A DNA stretch of 17,753 bases from an uncultured Corynebacterium sp. (GCA_943908385.1 CALTTF010000034.1:1-17753), one strand, 5' to 3'. Counted from the stretch's first letter, positions 1-8,088 are shown. The notes: generated from the letters alone by a model not told the origin. A program made the numbers and translations.

Positions 1-1
1 C

Positions 2-451
2 GACCTGGTCTCGCTCGCGTGCGCGCACGGCATCGCGCGCCGCCGCCCGCCCGCCGGCAAAGTGGACGAGCTCCTCGACCGCGTCGGCGCCGCGGGTTTC
101 GCCGACCAGCGCGCGGGGCTCATGTCCGGCGGGCAGCAGCAACTCATTCGCCAAGCTCAGGCACTCGCCGGCGAGCCGGAGCTCATGCTTGCCGACGAGC
201 CCCTCCTCTCCCTCGACATCGCCCGCGAAAGGGACACCGTCGATAGGCTCGCCGAGCTCGACGCAGGAGTGCTGTGCGTGACGCACTCGATCAACCCGTT
301 CTTGTCCGTCGTCGACCGGGTGCTCTACCTCGGGCCGGAAGGCCACGTCGTGGGACCTGTCCATGAAGTGATGCGCTCCGAGGTGCTCAGCGACCTCTAC
401 GGCACCCGTGTGGAGGTCGTCGAGGTGAACGGAAGGATGGTGGTCCTGTGA
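2..451 (+). CDS. Metal ABC transporter ATP-binding protein (5' end outside window)
   Basis: This is the C-terminal part of an ABC ATPase that would power uptake of a divalent metal, probably zinc or manganese, at the inner face of the membrane. The reading frame is open from base 2, so the start codon, Walker A motif and Q-loop lie upstream of the window. Visible motifs in order are the ABC signature MSGGQ (122-136), Walker B LMLADEP (182-202), a D-loop-like SLD, and the H-loop VTHS (278-289). The last three bases of its stop overlap the permease start (GTGA), which indicates translational coupling. The metal assignment rests on the permease being of the ZnuB/MntB class. An AztA-type zinc importer is the closest idea I have. 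The family is clear; the exact substrate is inferred. Confidence 0.85.
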   Translation, partial: DLVSLACAHGIARRRPPAGKVDELLDRVGAAGFADQRAGLMSGGQQQLIRQAQALAGEPELMLADEPLLSLDIARERDTVDRLAELDAGVLCVTHSINPFLSVVDRVLYLGPEGHVVGPVHEVMRSEVLSDLYGTRVEVVEVNGRMVVL

Positions 452-1314
452 GTGATTGGCTCGCAACGGCCGTGGACACGACACAGTATTTGCTCGGCCT
501 CGACTTCGTCCAGGTCACCCTCGTCGCGTGCGCGCTGCTCGGTGTCTTGTCGGGCGTGATGGCGCCGCTCATCGTCGTGCGCCAGATGTCGTTTTCCGTC
601 CACGCGACTTCCGAGCTCGCCCTCATGGGCGCCGCGGCTGCCCTGCTGTTCGGGCTCAACGTCGGCATCGGCGCAGTCGCCGGCGCGGTGATCGCGGCGG
701 TCGTCCTGGCGGCGCTCGGGTTCCGCGGGCAGCAGGACTCGGCTGTCGGCGTGGTGATGAGCTTCGGCATGGGCCTATCCGTGCTGTTCATCCACCTCTA
801 CCCCGGCAATTCCAACCGGGCGCTGGCGCTGCTGACGGGACAGATCGTGGGCATTTCCGGCCAGAATCTGTGGCTGCTCGCCGGCACGACGCTTCTCGTC
901 GTCGTGACCGTGGCGGTGCTGTGGCGTCCACTGCTCTTCGCCTCCGCCGACCCGGTCATGGCGACTGCCTCCGGCGTGAATGTCCGCGCGATGTCGGTGC
1001 TCTTCGCCGTTCTCGTCGGCGTGGCGTCGGCCCAGTCGGTGCAGATCGTCGGCGCCCTGCTAGTGATGTCGCTGCTGATCACTCCCGGCGCGGCCGCCAC
1101 CCAAATCACCGCGAGCCCCGTGCGCGCCATCGCGTGGTCGGTGCTCTTCGCGGAGGTCTCCGCCGTCGGCGGCATGATCCTCTCTTTGGCGCCGGGCGTG
1201 CCGGTGAGCGTGTTCGTCGCCTTCATCTCCTTCGGCATCTACCTGGTGTGCCGCGTGATCGGCGGGGTGCAGCGCCGGCGCGTGGGTGGAGCGAAAAAGG
1301 CGAAGGCCAGCTAG
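448..1314 (+). CDS. Metal ABC transporter permease (ZnuB/MntB/AztB family)
   Basis: The 288-residue protein is a polytopic membrane permease of the ABC-3 family that carries zinc, manganese or iron. Nearly the whole length is hydrophobic, with about eight or nine membrane segments. Family-like features include the early stretch VRQMSFSVHATSELALMG and the later ALLVMSLLITPGAAA, typical of the region that contacts the ATPase. The GTG start shares bases with the ATPase stop, and a purine-rich GGAAGG lies a few bases upstream. The C-terminus is short and basic (RRRVGGAKKAKAS). The TAG stop interlocks with the stop of the convergent DUF2334 gene in the palindrome CTAG. The metal-binding lipoprotein partner is not in this window and is expected upstream. 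Specific metal unknown. Confidence 0.88.
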   Translation: MSDWLATAVDTTQYLLGLDFVQVTLVACALLGVLSGVMAPLIVVRQMSFSVHATSELALMGAAAALLFGLNVGIGAVAGAVIAAVVLAALGFRGQQDSAVGVVMSFGMGLSVLFIHLYPGNSNRALALLTGQIVGISGQNLWLLAGTTLLVVVTVAVLWRPLLFASADPVMATASGVNVRAMSVLFAVLVGVASAQSVQIVGALLVMSLLITPGAAATQITASPVRAIAWSVLFAEVSAVGGMILSLAPGVPVSVFVAFISFGIYLVCRVIGGVQRRRVGGAKKAKAS

Positions 1315-1997
1315 CTGTCGCGGCCGAGGTCCCGGTAGTTCACCGGTTTCAGGCCCTCGCCCGCGGCGGCAACGGCGGCGGCGACGAAGTCGTCGCGGAC
1401 TTTCTTCTTCGACAGGTTCCTGCCGGAAACAGACAGTCGCACGGTGTTGCCGCGCTTGGCGCTGCGGACGGCGGCGTCGATGATGTTCCGGCGCCACCAG
1501 CCCGCGGCGCCGAAGCCCTCGCCGACGGACAGGTTGCGCGAGTAGACCACCTCGCCGGTGCGCAGAAAGTGGACTCCCTGCGTCGACGCGGCGAGCCTGA
1601 AATCAAATTTCCGCAGGGCCTCCAGCGTGCCCTCCGACATGCGCCACCGCGGCGGGGCGAAGGTGTCGAGCTCGAAACCGAGCTTCTCCATCTGACGGGT
1701 CGCGCCCTTGAGTCGCAGCTTCGCCTCGTGCGCTTCCAGGTTGGCGAATTCCGCGCGGCGGCCCTGCACCGGCTGATCGAAACCGTTGAGGATGAGGCCG
1801 CGGCCGGCATCCATCTGCTCTTTGAGCCAGCCGCGGGTCTTGTCGTCCTTGGCCAAGTGCCACTTCTTGTCGATGTGCGGCGCCACCAACAGCGACACCT
1901 GAATCGACTCGCGCTCGAGATCGGCGACGAGCTTCTGCACATCCTTCCTCGTCTCATCGAAGATCGACGACACAGAGACGAGCAGGTAGCGGGACAT
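1311..1997 (-). CDS. DUF2334 / polysaccharide deacetylase-like protein
   Basis: The 228-residue protein resembles the DUF2334 branch of the polysaccharide deacetylase (NodB-like) superfamily. The recognisable parts are the N-terminal strand SRYLLVSVSS, the block GRRAEFANLEAHEAKLRL, and the FAPPRWRMSEGTLEAL segment near the middle. The expected metal-binding features are not evident: where relatives usually carry a His-Gly-x-x-His type motif this protein has LNGFDQ, and no N-terminal Asp-Asp pair is seen. It may therefore be catalytically inactive or use other residues. There is no signal peptide. No Shine-Dalgarno precedes the ATG, but TAAGAT lies seven bases upstream, suggesting a leaderless transcript. 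The stop overlaps the permease stop by four bases. Family call fairly firm; function unknown. Confidence 0.75.
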   Translation of the reverse strand: MSRYLLVSVSSIFDETRKDVQKLVADLERESIQVSLLVAPHIDKKWHLAKDDKTRGWLKEQMDAGRGLILNGFDQPVQGRRAEFANLEAHEAKLRLKGATRQMEKLGFELDTFAPPRWRMSEGTLEALRKFDFRLAASTQGVHFLRTGEVVYSRNLSVGEGFGAAGWWRRNIIDAAVRSAKRGNTVRLSVSGRNLSKKKVRDDFVAAAVAAAGEGLKPVNYRDLGRDS

Positions 1998-2004
1998 GGC
2001 CTAC

Positions 2005-2010
2005 ATCTTA
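2005..2010 (-). promoter_or_regulatory. -10 box of a leaderless promoter for the DUF2334 gene
   Basis: The minus strand reads TAAGAT, then seven bases, then the ATG. This matches the corynebacterial TANNNT -10 pattern and places the predicted transcription start on the start codon. No ribosome binding site is present between them. It sits just beyond the dctA terminator hairpin, so the gene appears to be an independent unit. Confidence 0.5.
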
Positions 2011-2020
2011 CGTCCACAGT

Positions 2021-2050
2021 AAAGCCCCCGCTCGGCGAGCGAACGGGGGT
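2021..2050 (-). terminator. Rho-independent-like terminator of the dicarboxylate carrier gene
   Basis: About 20 bases after the carrier's TAG stop, the minus strand forms CCCCCG (2049-2044) paired with CGGGGG (2030-2025), with an inner CTC/GAG pairing possible in the loop, followed by CTTTACT. The GC-rich stem with a short U-run fits an intrinsic terminator of the actinobacterial type. Confidence 0.7.
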
Positions 2051-2068
2051 GCGGAAGAGCGGCCGGAC

Positions 2069-3520
2069 CTACCGGTCGTCGACCGGCTTGTCGTACTGCG
2101 ACAGGTCCACCTGCGGGGTCGGCTGCAGGTGCGCGGTGGCCGGGTTGTCCACGGAGGGGTTGGACAGATGCACGTCGCTGTCGTCGTCGGCGGCCACATA
2201 GGGGTCCTCGCCGGACAGGACGCGGTTGACCTGGTCGTGGTCGACGGTCTTGGTCCAGGTGCCCACCACCAAGGTCGCAATGGAGTTGCCGGCGAAGTTC
2301 GTCAGCGCGCGGGCTTCCGACATGAAGCGGTCGATGCCCACGATGATGGCCACGCCGGAGATGAGCTCGGGGCGGAACGCCTGCAGGCCCGCGGCCAGGG
2401 TGGCCAGGCCAGCGCCGGTGACGCCGGCGGCGCCCTTGGAGGCGATGATCATGAAGACCAGCAGGGAGATCTGCTCGCCCATGTTCATCGGCATGTTCAG
2501 GGCGTCGGAAATGAAGATCGACGCCATGGTCAGGTAGATCGCGGTGCCGTCGAGGTTGAAGGAGTAGCCGGTCGGCACGACGATGCCCACGGTGGACGGG
2601 TGCACGCCCAGGTGCTCCATCTTGCGCATCAGGTTCGGCAGTGCGGACTCGGACGACGAGGTCGCGAGGATGAGCAGGAATTCGCGGCCGAGGTACTTGA
2701 ACAGCTTCCACGGACTAACGCGGGTGACGACCCACAGCACGGTGCCGAGCACACCGAATACGAACACAGCGCAGGTGATGTAGAAGGCGAGCATGAGCAC
2801 CAGCATCTGCACCACAGCCTGGATGCCGGTCTTGCCCACGACTGCCGCCATCGCGCCGAATGCACCGACCGGCGCGACCCACAGGATCCAGCCCAGGATC
2901 TTGAACACGAGCTTTTGCAGGTGGGCGACGAAGTTGAGGATCGGCTCGCCCTGCTTGCCCATCGACTGGACGGCGAAACCGACGAACAGGCCGATGAACA
3001 GCACCTGCAGGATCGACTCCGAGGTGAACGCGCTGAAGAAGGTGGTCGGGACGATGCTCTGGAGGAACTCCACGAGACCGCCGGCCTCGCCAGCTTTCTC
3101 GGCGTATTTCGCGCCCTCGGCGGGATCAGCGCTGAGCCCCAAGCCTTCACCCGGCTTGATCACATTGCCGACGATGAGGCCGATAGCCAGCGCCAGCGTG
3201 GACATGGCAGTGAAGTAGATCAGCGCCAAGCCGCCGGTCTTGCCCACCGTGGCGGCAGAGCGGACAGACCCGATGCCGAGCACGATGGTGCAGAAGATGA
3301 TGGGGCCGACGATCATCTTGATCAGCGACACGAAAGTGTCGCCGACCGGCTTGAGCTTGACAGCGAATTCAGGGGCGATGAGGCCGACAGCGATACCGGC
3401 GATCACGGCGACGATGACGCCGATGTAGAGCCAGTGGGTGTTGTCTTTACGCTTCTTCGGCTCGGCGATTTGCGGGGTGGATGAAACGGCAGCGGAAGTG
3501 CCGGGGTGCACGTTGGACAT
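2069..3520 (-). CDS. dctA: Dicarboxylate/amino acid:cation symporter (DctA family)
   Basis: The 483-residue membrane protein is a DAACS-family carrier that should take up C4-dicarboxylates (succinate, fumarate, malate) with protons or sodium. Family motifs are the serine-rich hairpin loop SSSES (about residues 288-292), the helix-7 motif GYSFNLDGTAIY, the second hairpin GAAGVTGAG, and the helix-8 motif DRFMSEARALTNFAGN. The N-terminal 28 residues and about 50 C-terminal residues are hydrophilic and rich in Asp, Pro and Asn, so both are probably cytosolic. The ATG at 3520 is supported by AGGAGG four bases upstream (3525-3530), the clearest Shine-Dalgarno on this strand. A terminator follows. 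A GlxR-type site lies about 80 bases upstream. A glutamate or aspartate carrier of the same family cannot be excluded, but dctA is at this place in C. glutamicum as I recall. Confidence 0.9.
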   Translation of the reverse strand: MSNVHPGTSAAVSSTPQIAEPKKRKDNTHWLYIGVIVAVIAGIAVGLIAPEFAVKLKPVGDTFVSLIKMIVGPIIFCTIVLGIGSVRSAATVGKTGGLALIYFTAMSTLALAIGLIVGNVIKPGEGLGLSADPAEGAKYAEKAGEAGGLVEFLQSIVPTTFFSAFTSESILQVLFIGLFVGFAVQSMGKQGEPILNFVAHLQKLVFKILGWILWVAPVGAFGAMAAVVGKTGIQAVVQMLVLMLAFYITCAVFVFGVLGTVLWVVTRVSPWKLFKYLGREFLLILATSSSESALPNLMRKMEHLGVHPSTVGIVVPTGYSFNLDGTAIYLTMASIFISDALNMPMNMGEQISLLVFMIIASKGAAGVTGAGLATLAAGLQAFRPELISGVAIIVGIDRFMSEARALTNFAGNSIATLVVGTWTKTVDHDQVNRVLSGEDPYVAADDDSDVHLSNPSVDNPATAHLQPTPQVDLSQYDKPVDDR

Positions 3521-3549
3521 CGTGCCTCCTCTCTCAAGTGAAAAGTAAT

Positions 3550-3555
3550 AAGTTA
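3550..3555 (-). promoter_or_regulatory. Candidate -10 box of dctA
   Basis: The minus strand reads TAACTT within an AT-rich stretch about 30 bases before the dctA ATG. A start near 3543 would give a leader of roughly 23 bases containing the AGGAGG site. Alternative hexamers (TATTAC) overlap it, so the exact box is uncertain. Confidence 0.35.
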
Positions 3556-3600
3556 GGTTTACTCCTCACCCGCGAGAGTTTTATCATCGAGAAGTTCGCG

Positions 3601-3616
3601 TGTGAACTATTTCACA
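3601..3616. promoter_or_regulatory. GlxR (CRP-type) operator upstream of dctA
   Basis: The sequence TGTGAACTATTTCACA is a full match to the corynebacterial GlxR pattern TGTGANNTANNTCACA. It spans the stop codon of ptrB (3607-3609) and its centre lies about 89 bases before the dctA ATG, near -65 if the TAACTT box is used. That position would suit cAMP-dependent activation of dctA. An overlapping 5-bp inverted repeat AGTTC/GAACT (3593-3608) is also present. The match is seen directly; the regulatory effect is inferred. Confidence 0.75.
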
Positions 3617-5730
3617 GCGCCCGCCGTGTGCAGCGTCCACGCGTACTCGAACGCGGTCTGCTTCCACTTCGCGTAGCGGCCGGAAACACCGCCGTGACCA
3701 GCGGCCATCTCGGTCTTCAGCAGGAACTGCCCGCCGGTCGCGGTCGCGCGCAGCTTCGCGATCCACTTCGCCGGCTCCACGTACAGCACACGGGTGTCGT
3801 TGATGCTGGTCACCGCCAGAATATCCGGGTAGTCCTTCGCTTCGACATTCTCGTACGGCGCGTAGGTGGCCATGTAGTCGTAGACCTCGGGGTCGTGGTA
3901 CGGGTCGCCCCATTCCTCCCACTCACCGACAGTCAAAGGCAACTCCGGCTTGAGTATCGAGGTCAGCGGGTCCACGAACGGCACGATCGCCTGGATGCCC
4001 GCGAATTTCTCGGGCGCGAGGTTCGCCACGGCACCCATGAGCAGGCCGCCGGCGGAGCCGCCCTCGGCGACGAGTATGGAGGGGGTTGTCACACCTTCGT
4101 CGATAAGCGCGTCGGCGCAGGCCACGAAGTCGCTGAACGTGTTCTTCTTCGTCAGCATTTTGCCGTTGTCGTACCACAGTCGGCCCATCTCGCCGCCGCC
4201 GCGCACGTGCGCGCACACCCACACCATTCCGCGGTCGAGCAAGCTCAGCCGCGCCACGGAGAAGCCGGGGTCCGTCGACGCTTCGTAGGAGCCGTAGCCG
4301 TACAGCAAGCAAGGAGCAGGCTTATCGACGTCCGCATCTGCCCGCCTCACCACCGACATCGGCACCTTGGTTCCGTCGTCGGCCGTGGCCCACATGCGTT
4401 CGGCGACGTACCCGTCCGGGTTGTACCCGCCGCGGACCTCCTGCTCCTTGAGCAGGGTGAGCTCCCCGGTGGCCACACGGTAGTCGAGGACCTGCGCCGG
4501 CTGGGTGAACGAGGTGTAGCTGATACGAACAACCGGCGCGTCCCACTCCGGGTTGCCGGCCAGGCCCGCGGTGTAGAGCTCCTCGTCGAATTCCAGCTCG
4601 CGGAATGCGCCGAACTCGCCTCCCGTCAGGTCGGCGACGGCGAGACGGCCGATCCCGCCGCGTCGATAAGCTGCGAAAATGAAGTCGCGGTAGGAATCCG
4701 TGCCCTCGATGCGCACCTCGTCGTCGTGCGCCATGAGCTCGGTCAGCTCGCGCAGCGGCGGAAGCTCCCCGCCCGCATTGCAGACGCCGACCGACGAATT
4801 CGGGCCGTGCGCATTGTGGGTGACGACCCACCTTTCCTCGCCTCCTACAACGGCAAGATCCACGTTGTATTCGATGCCCGGCTCACGGGGCCAGAGCACC
4901 TCGAATTCCCCTTCCGGTTCGTCCATGGGCAGCACGCGGTACTCGGTGGTCAGCGACGAGGCGGAGACGATGAGGATGTAGCGCTCGGAACGCTCCGCGG
5001 CCACACCGACACCGAATTTCTCGTCCATCTCCTCGTAGACGAGCACGTCGTCCGAGGCGTCAGTGCCCAGCTTGTGGCGCCACACCTGGTGGGGACGCCA
5101 CGCGTCGTCGACCCGGATATAGAAGATGTGGTCTTCACCGGCCCAGGTGGCGCCGTAGAAGATGCCGGGGATCTCGTCGACAAGCAATTGCTCTGTCTCG
5201 AGATCCTTGACCTTGAGATTGAAGCGCTCGTCACCCTGCGTGTCCGTCGAAAACGCGAGGTAGCGGCCCGACGTGCTCACGCTCGACGCGCCGACCGAGA
5301 AGAACTCGTGGCCCTCGGCGAGCGCGTTGAAATCAAGCAGGACCTGCTCCCCCGGAAGCCCCGAACCGTCCTCCGGAAGCGTCGGCGGCACCCACGGATC
5401 GCTGCCGTCCGCGACGGGGACGCGGCAGCTGATGCCGTAATTCTTGCCTTCCTCCGTGCGGCCGTAATACCACCAGCCGCCCTGGCGCTGCGGGACGGAC
5501 ATGTCCGTCTCCTTCACCCGCGACTTGATCTCGTTGTAGATCGCGTCCGTCAGGCCGTCCAGGTGCGCCGTCTGCTCCTTTGTGTAGGCGTTCTCCGCCT
5601 CCAAGTAAGCGAGCGTTTCCGGCGATTCCTTGTCGCGCAGCCACTCGTAATCGTCCACGAACTCGCGGCCGTGGAACGTGCGCGTGATCGGGTGCTTCGC
5701 TGCTACAGGTGCTGTGGGCGTTTCACTCAT
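3607..5730 (-). CDS. ptrB: Oligopeptidase B (S9 family serine peptidase, protease II)
   Basis: The 707-residue protein is a prolyl-oligopeptidase-family serine peptidase that cleaves small peptides after basic residues in the cytosol. An N-terminal seven-bladed propeller (about residues 70-410) precedes the alpha/beta hydrolase domain. The catalytic triad is visible: Ser559 in GGSAGG, Asp645 in INDTRVLY, and His679 in GHGG. The segment CAHVRGGGEMGR before the nucleophile is typical of oligopeptidase B rather than prolyl oligopeptidase. I chose ATG 5730 because TACCAT lies eight bases upstream and no Shine-Dalgarno directly precedes it. An in-frame GTG at 5736 with a distant GAGGAG is the alternative. 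It lies 26 bases after purC. The same purC-ptrB neighbourhood occurs in mycobacteria, from memory. Confidence 0.92.
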   Translation of the reverse strand: MSETPTAPVAAKHPITRTFHGREFVDDYEWLRDKESPETLAYLEAENAYTKEQTAHLDGLTDAIYNEIKSRVKETDMSVPQRQGGWWYYGRTEEGKNYGISCRVPVADGSDPWVPPTLPEDGSGLPGEQVLLDFNALAEGHEFFSVGASSVSTSGRYLAFSTDTQGDERFNLKVKDLETEQLLVDEIPGIFYGATWAGEDHIFYIRVDDAWRPHQVWRHKLGTDASDDVLVYEEMDEKFGVGVAAERSERYILIVSASSLTTEYRVLPMDEPEGEFEVLWPREPGIEYNVDLAVVGGEERWVVTHNAHGPNSSVGVCNAGGELPPLRELTELMAHDDEVRIEGTDSYRDFIFAAYRRGGIGRLAVADLTGGEFGAFRELEFDEELYTAGLAGNPEWDAPVVRISYTSFTQPAQVLDYRVATGELTLLKEQEVRGGYNPDGYVAERMWATADDGTKVPMSVVRRADADVDKPAPCLLYGYGSYEASTDPGFSVARLSLLDRGMVWVCAHVRGGGEMGRLWYDNGKMLTKKNTFSDFVACADALIDEGVTTPSILVAEGGSAGGLLMGAVANLAPEKFAGIQAIVPFVDPLTSILKPELPLTVGEWEEWGDPYHDPEVYDYMATYAPYENVEAKDYPDILAVTSINDTRVLYVEPAKWIAKLRATATGGQFLLKTEMAAGHGGVSGRYAKWKQTAFEYAWTLHTAGAVK

Positions 5731-5738
5731 GCCCACCG

Positions 5739-5744
5739 ATGGTA
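5739..5744 (-). promoter_or_regulatory. -10 box of a possible leaderless ptrB promoter
   Basis: The minus strand reads TACCAT, eight bases before the ATG at 5730, inside the 26-base purC-ptrB gap. A GAGGAG further upstream could instead serve a GTG start at 5736 on a purC-ptrB co-transcript, so the promoter is only a candidate. Confidence 0.4.
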
Positions 5745-5756
5745 GCGCTCCTCGTC

Positions 5757-6632
5757 TTAAGCGAACTTGCGGCCCGACAGGCGCTCGTACGCCTCGATGT
5801 AGCGGTCGCGCGTCGCCTCCACGACCGAGCCCGGCAGCTCCGGCGGCGGAGTGCCCTCCTGCGGGTCCCAGCCCGCCTTCGGGCCGGTCAGCCAGTTACG
5901 GACGTACTGCTTGTCGAAGCTCGGCTGGCTCGTGCCCTCCTCGTACGAGTCCGCCGGCCAGTAACGCGAGGAATCCGGCGTCAGCACCTCGTCCGCAAGC
6001 ACCAGCGTGCCGTCCTTATCCAGGCCGAACTCGAGCTTCGTGTCCGCCAGAATGATCCCGCGCGACTCCGCGTACTCCGCGGCGCGCGAGTATATCTCCA
6101 GCGTCGTCGCGCGCAGCTTCTCCGCGAGCTCAGCGCCGACCTGCTTGACGACGTACTCGAACCGCACATTCTCGTCGTGCTCCCCCTGCTCCGCCTTCGT
6201 GGCAGGAGTGAAGATCGGCTCCGGCAGCTTCGACGCCTCCTTCAGGCCCTCCGGCAGGGCGACGCCGCAGACTGCGCCGTTCGCGTCGTACTCCTTCTTG
6301 CCCGAGCCCGTCAGGTAGCCGCGTGCCACGCACTCGAACGGGATCATGTCGAGCTTCTTCACGACGAAAGCGCTGCCGAGCACCTTCTCCGGGATCCGCT
6401 CGTCGTCGAGCGGGCCCGCGAGGTGGTTGGGCACGTTGTCGAGCAGGTCGAAGAAGAACTCGCTCGTGTAGGTGAGAATCTTGCCCTTGTCCGGGATCTC
6501 CGGCTCAAGCGCGTGGTCGAATGCCGAAATGCGGTCGGTGGCCACCATCAGCAAAGTATCGTCGTCGATCTCGTAGATCTCGCGGACCTTGCCGGCGGAA
6601 AGATGGTTGTAGTCAGAAAGCTCTGGACGCAT
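5757..6632 (-). CDS. purC: Phosphoribosylaminoimidazole-succinocarboxamide synthase (SAICAR synthetase)
   Basis: The 291-residue enzyme joins CAIR and aspartate using ATP to give SAICAR, the eighth step of IMP synthesis, in the cytosol. It carries the nucleotide-binding start SAGKVREIY, the TDRISAFD motif (about residues 33-40), the central ECVARGYLTGSG segment, and the signature LADTKLEFG (about residues 194-202). Length fits the family. The ATG at 6632 is chosen because TAACAT lies exactly seven bases upstream with no Shine-Dalgarno. The gene begins only 22 bases after the purB stop, so the proposed promoter falls in that short gap. PurB acts directly on the PurC product, so adjacency is functional. 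Confidence 0.96.
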   Translation of the reverse strand: MRPELSDYNHLSAGKVREIYEIDDDTLLMVATDRISAFDHALEPEIPDKGKILTYTSEFFFDLLDNVPNHLAGPLDDERIPEKVLGSAFVVKKLDMIPFECVARGYLTGSGKKEYDANGAVCGVALPEGLKEASKLPEPIFTPATKAEQGEHDENVRFEYVVKQVGAELAEKLRATTLEIYSRAAEYAESRGIILADTKLEFGLDKDGTLVLADEVLTPDSSRYWPADSYEEGTSQPSFDKQYVRNWLTGPKAGWDPQEGTPPPELPGSVVEATRDRYIEAYERLSGRKFA

Positions 6633-6639
6633 GCGTGCG

Positions 6640-6645
6640 ATGTTA
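6640..6645 (-). promoter_or_regulatory. -10 box of a leaderless purC promoter
   Basis: The minus strand reads TAACAT, then seven bases, then the purC ATG. It matches TANNNT and lies between the purB stop and the purC start. Read-through from purB remains possible. Confidence 0.5.
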
Positions 6646-6654
6646 CGCCCCCGG

Positions 6655-8088
6655 CTACAGAATCTCCCCTGGAGTGTATCCAGCGGCCTCCGGGTACTTA
6701 TTCGCCCAGGTCTGGATACGGCTCAGAACATTGTCCACCTGCGACTCCGCCGCGCCGATGAACGCGTGGCGGTCCTTCAGCGCTTTTTGAAGCTGCTGCT
6801 GGTCGAGCGGCAGGCGCTCGTCTCCCGCGAGACGCTGCACCAGGTTCTGCTCCGCGCCGTTCTCGCGCATGTCCAGAGCCATCGCCACTGCGTGCTCCTT
6901 GATCACTTCGTGCGCGGTCTCGCGCCCCACGCCCGCACGGACGCTGGCCATGAGGATGCGAGTGGTGGCCAGGAACGGCAGGTAGCGGTCTAGTTCGCGC
7001 GTGATCATCGCCGGGAACGCGCCGAATTCCGCCAGCACCGTGAGGAAGGTCTCCATCATGCCGTCGATGGCGAAGAAAGAGTCCGGCAGCGCCACGCGGC
7101 GCACCACGGAGCAGAACACGTCGCCCTCGTTCCACTGCTGGCCGGCGAGGTCGCCCACCATGGTGAGGTATCCGCGCAGGATCACCTGGAAGCCGCCCAC
7201 GCGCTCGCAGGAGCGGGCGTTCATCTTGTGCGGCATCGCGGACGAGCCGACCTGGCCTTCCTTGAAGCCCTCCGTGACGGTCTCGTTGCCGGCCATCAGG
7301 CGGATCGTGGTGGCCAGGGACGACGGTCCCGCGCCCAGCTGCACCAGGGCGGACACCGCGTCGAAGTCCAGCGAGCGCGGGTAGACCTGCCCCACGGAGT
7401 CGAAGATGCGCTGGAAACCGAGGTGCTTCGCGATCGCCTGCTCCAGCTGGTTCAGCTTCGCCTCATCCCCGCCGACCAGGTCGAGCATGTCCTGCGCCGT
7501 GCCCATCGGGCCCTTAATGCCGCGCAGCGGGTAGCGGCCCAGGAGGTCCTCGATGCGGTCAAGGGCCACAAGCATTTCGTCGGCAGCCGACGCGAAACGC
7601 TTGCCCAGCGTCGTCGCCTGCGCCGCCACATTGTGCGAACGGCCCGCCATGACCAGTGAGCGGTACTCGCCTGCCCGGTTGCCGATGGCGTTCAGCACCG
7701 CCACCGCGCGTCCCCGCACCAGCTCGAGCGAGCGGTAGATCTGGAGCTGCTCGACGTTCTCCGTCAGGTCGCGGCTGGTCATCCCCTTATGGATGTGCTC
7801 GTGGCCCGCCAGCGCGTTGAACTCCTCAATGCGCGCCTTCACGTCGTGGCGGGTCACCCGCTCGCGCTCGGCGATCGAGTCCAGGTCCACCTGGTCCACG
7901 ACCTTCTCATAGGCCGCGATCGCATCCTCCGGGATATCGATCCCCAGGTCGCGCTGCGCCCGCATCACCGCGATCCACAGCTGGCGCTCCAGGATGATCT
8001 TGTGCTCCGCGCTCCACAACGTCGCCATCTCGGCCGACGCGTAGCGGTTGGACAGGACATTCGCATTACGGGGTTTCGTGTCAGTCAC
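6655..8088 (-). CDS. purB: Adenylosuccinate lyase
   Basis: The 477-residue enzyme of the fumarase/aspartase superfamily removes fumarate from SAICAR and from adenylosuccinate, serving both IMP and AMP synthesis. The superfamily signature GSSAMPHKMNA spans about residues 281-291. The region following GMTSRDLTENVEQLQ near residue 90 and the GRSHN motif near 150 carry expected catalytic histidines. I place the start at GTG 8088, giving a VTDTKPRNANVLSNRY N-terminus. An upstream in-frame ATG at 8097 overlaps the apparent -10 box GATAAT, which ends seven bases before the GTG. There is no Shine-Dalgarno. The gap to the purD stop is 35 bases. Product identification is secure; the start is well supported but not proven. 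Confidence 0.96.
   Translation of the reverse strand: MTDTKPRNANVLSNRYASAEMATLWSAEHKIILERQLWIAVMRAQRDLGIDIPEDAIAAYEKVVDQVDLDSIAERERVTRHDVKARIEEFNALAGHEHIHKGMTSRDLTENVEQLQIYRSLELVRGRAVAVLNAIGNRAGEYRSLVMAGRSHNVAAQATTLGKRFASAADEMLVALDRIEDLLGRYPLRGIKGPMGTAQDMLDLVGGDEAKLNQLEQAIAKHLGFQRIFDSVGQVYPRSLDFDAVSALVQLGAGPSSLATTIRLMAGNETVTEGFKEGQVGSSAMPHKMNARSCERVGGFQVILRGYLTMVGDLAGQQWNEGDVFCSVVRRVALPDSFFAIDGMMETFLTVLAEFGAFPAMITRELDRYLPFLATTRILMASVRAGVGRETAHEVIKEHAVAMALDMRENGAEQNLVQRLAGDERLPLDQQQLQKALKDRHAFIGAAESQVDNVLSRIQTWANKYPEAAGYTPGEIL

Noticed and set aside
456..2201. A 581-codon plus-strand frame crossing the permease, DUF2334 and dctA ends.
   Set aside because: It runs out of frame through two convincing genes and across an intergenic terminator, with an Arg-rich composition typical of shadow frames.
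3551..3570. A TTAGGTT half-site resembling a DtxR iron box upstream of dctA.
   Set aside because: Only the left arm matches; the right arm (CTCCTCACC) lacks the expected symmetry, and an iron link to this carrier is not otherwise supported.
3481..5745. A 754-codon open frame antisense to ptrB and part of dctA's upstream region.
   Set aside because: The minus strand has the full catalytic triad and propeller of oligopeptidase B; the antisense frame shows no recognisable domain.
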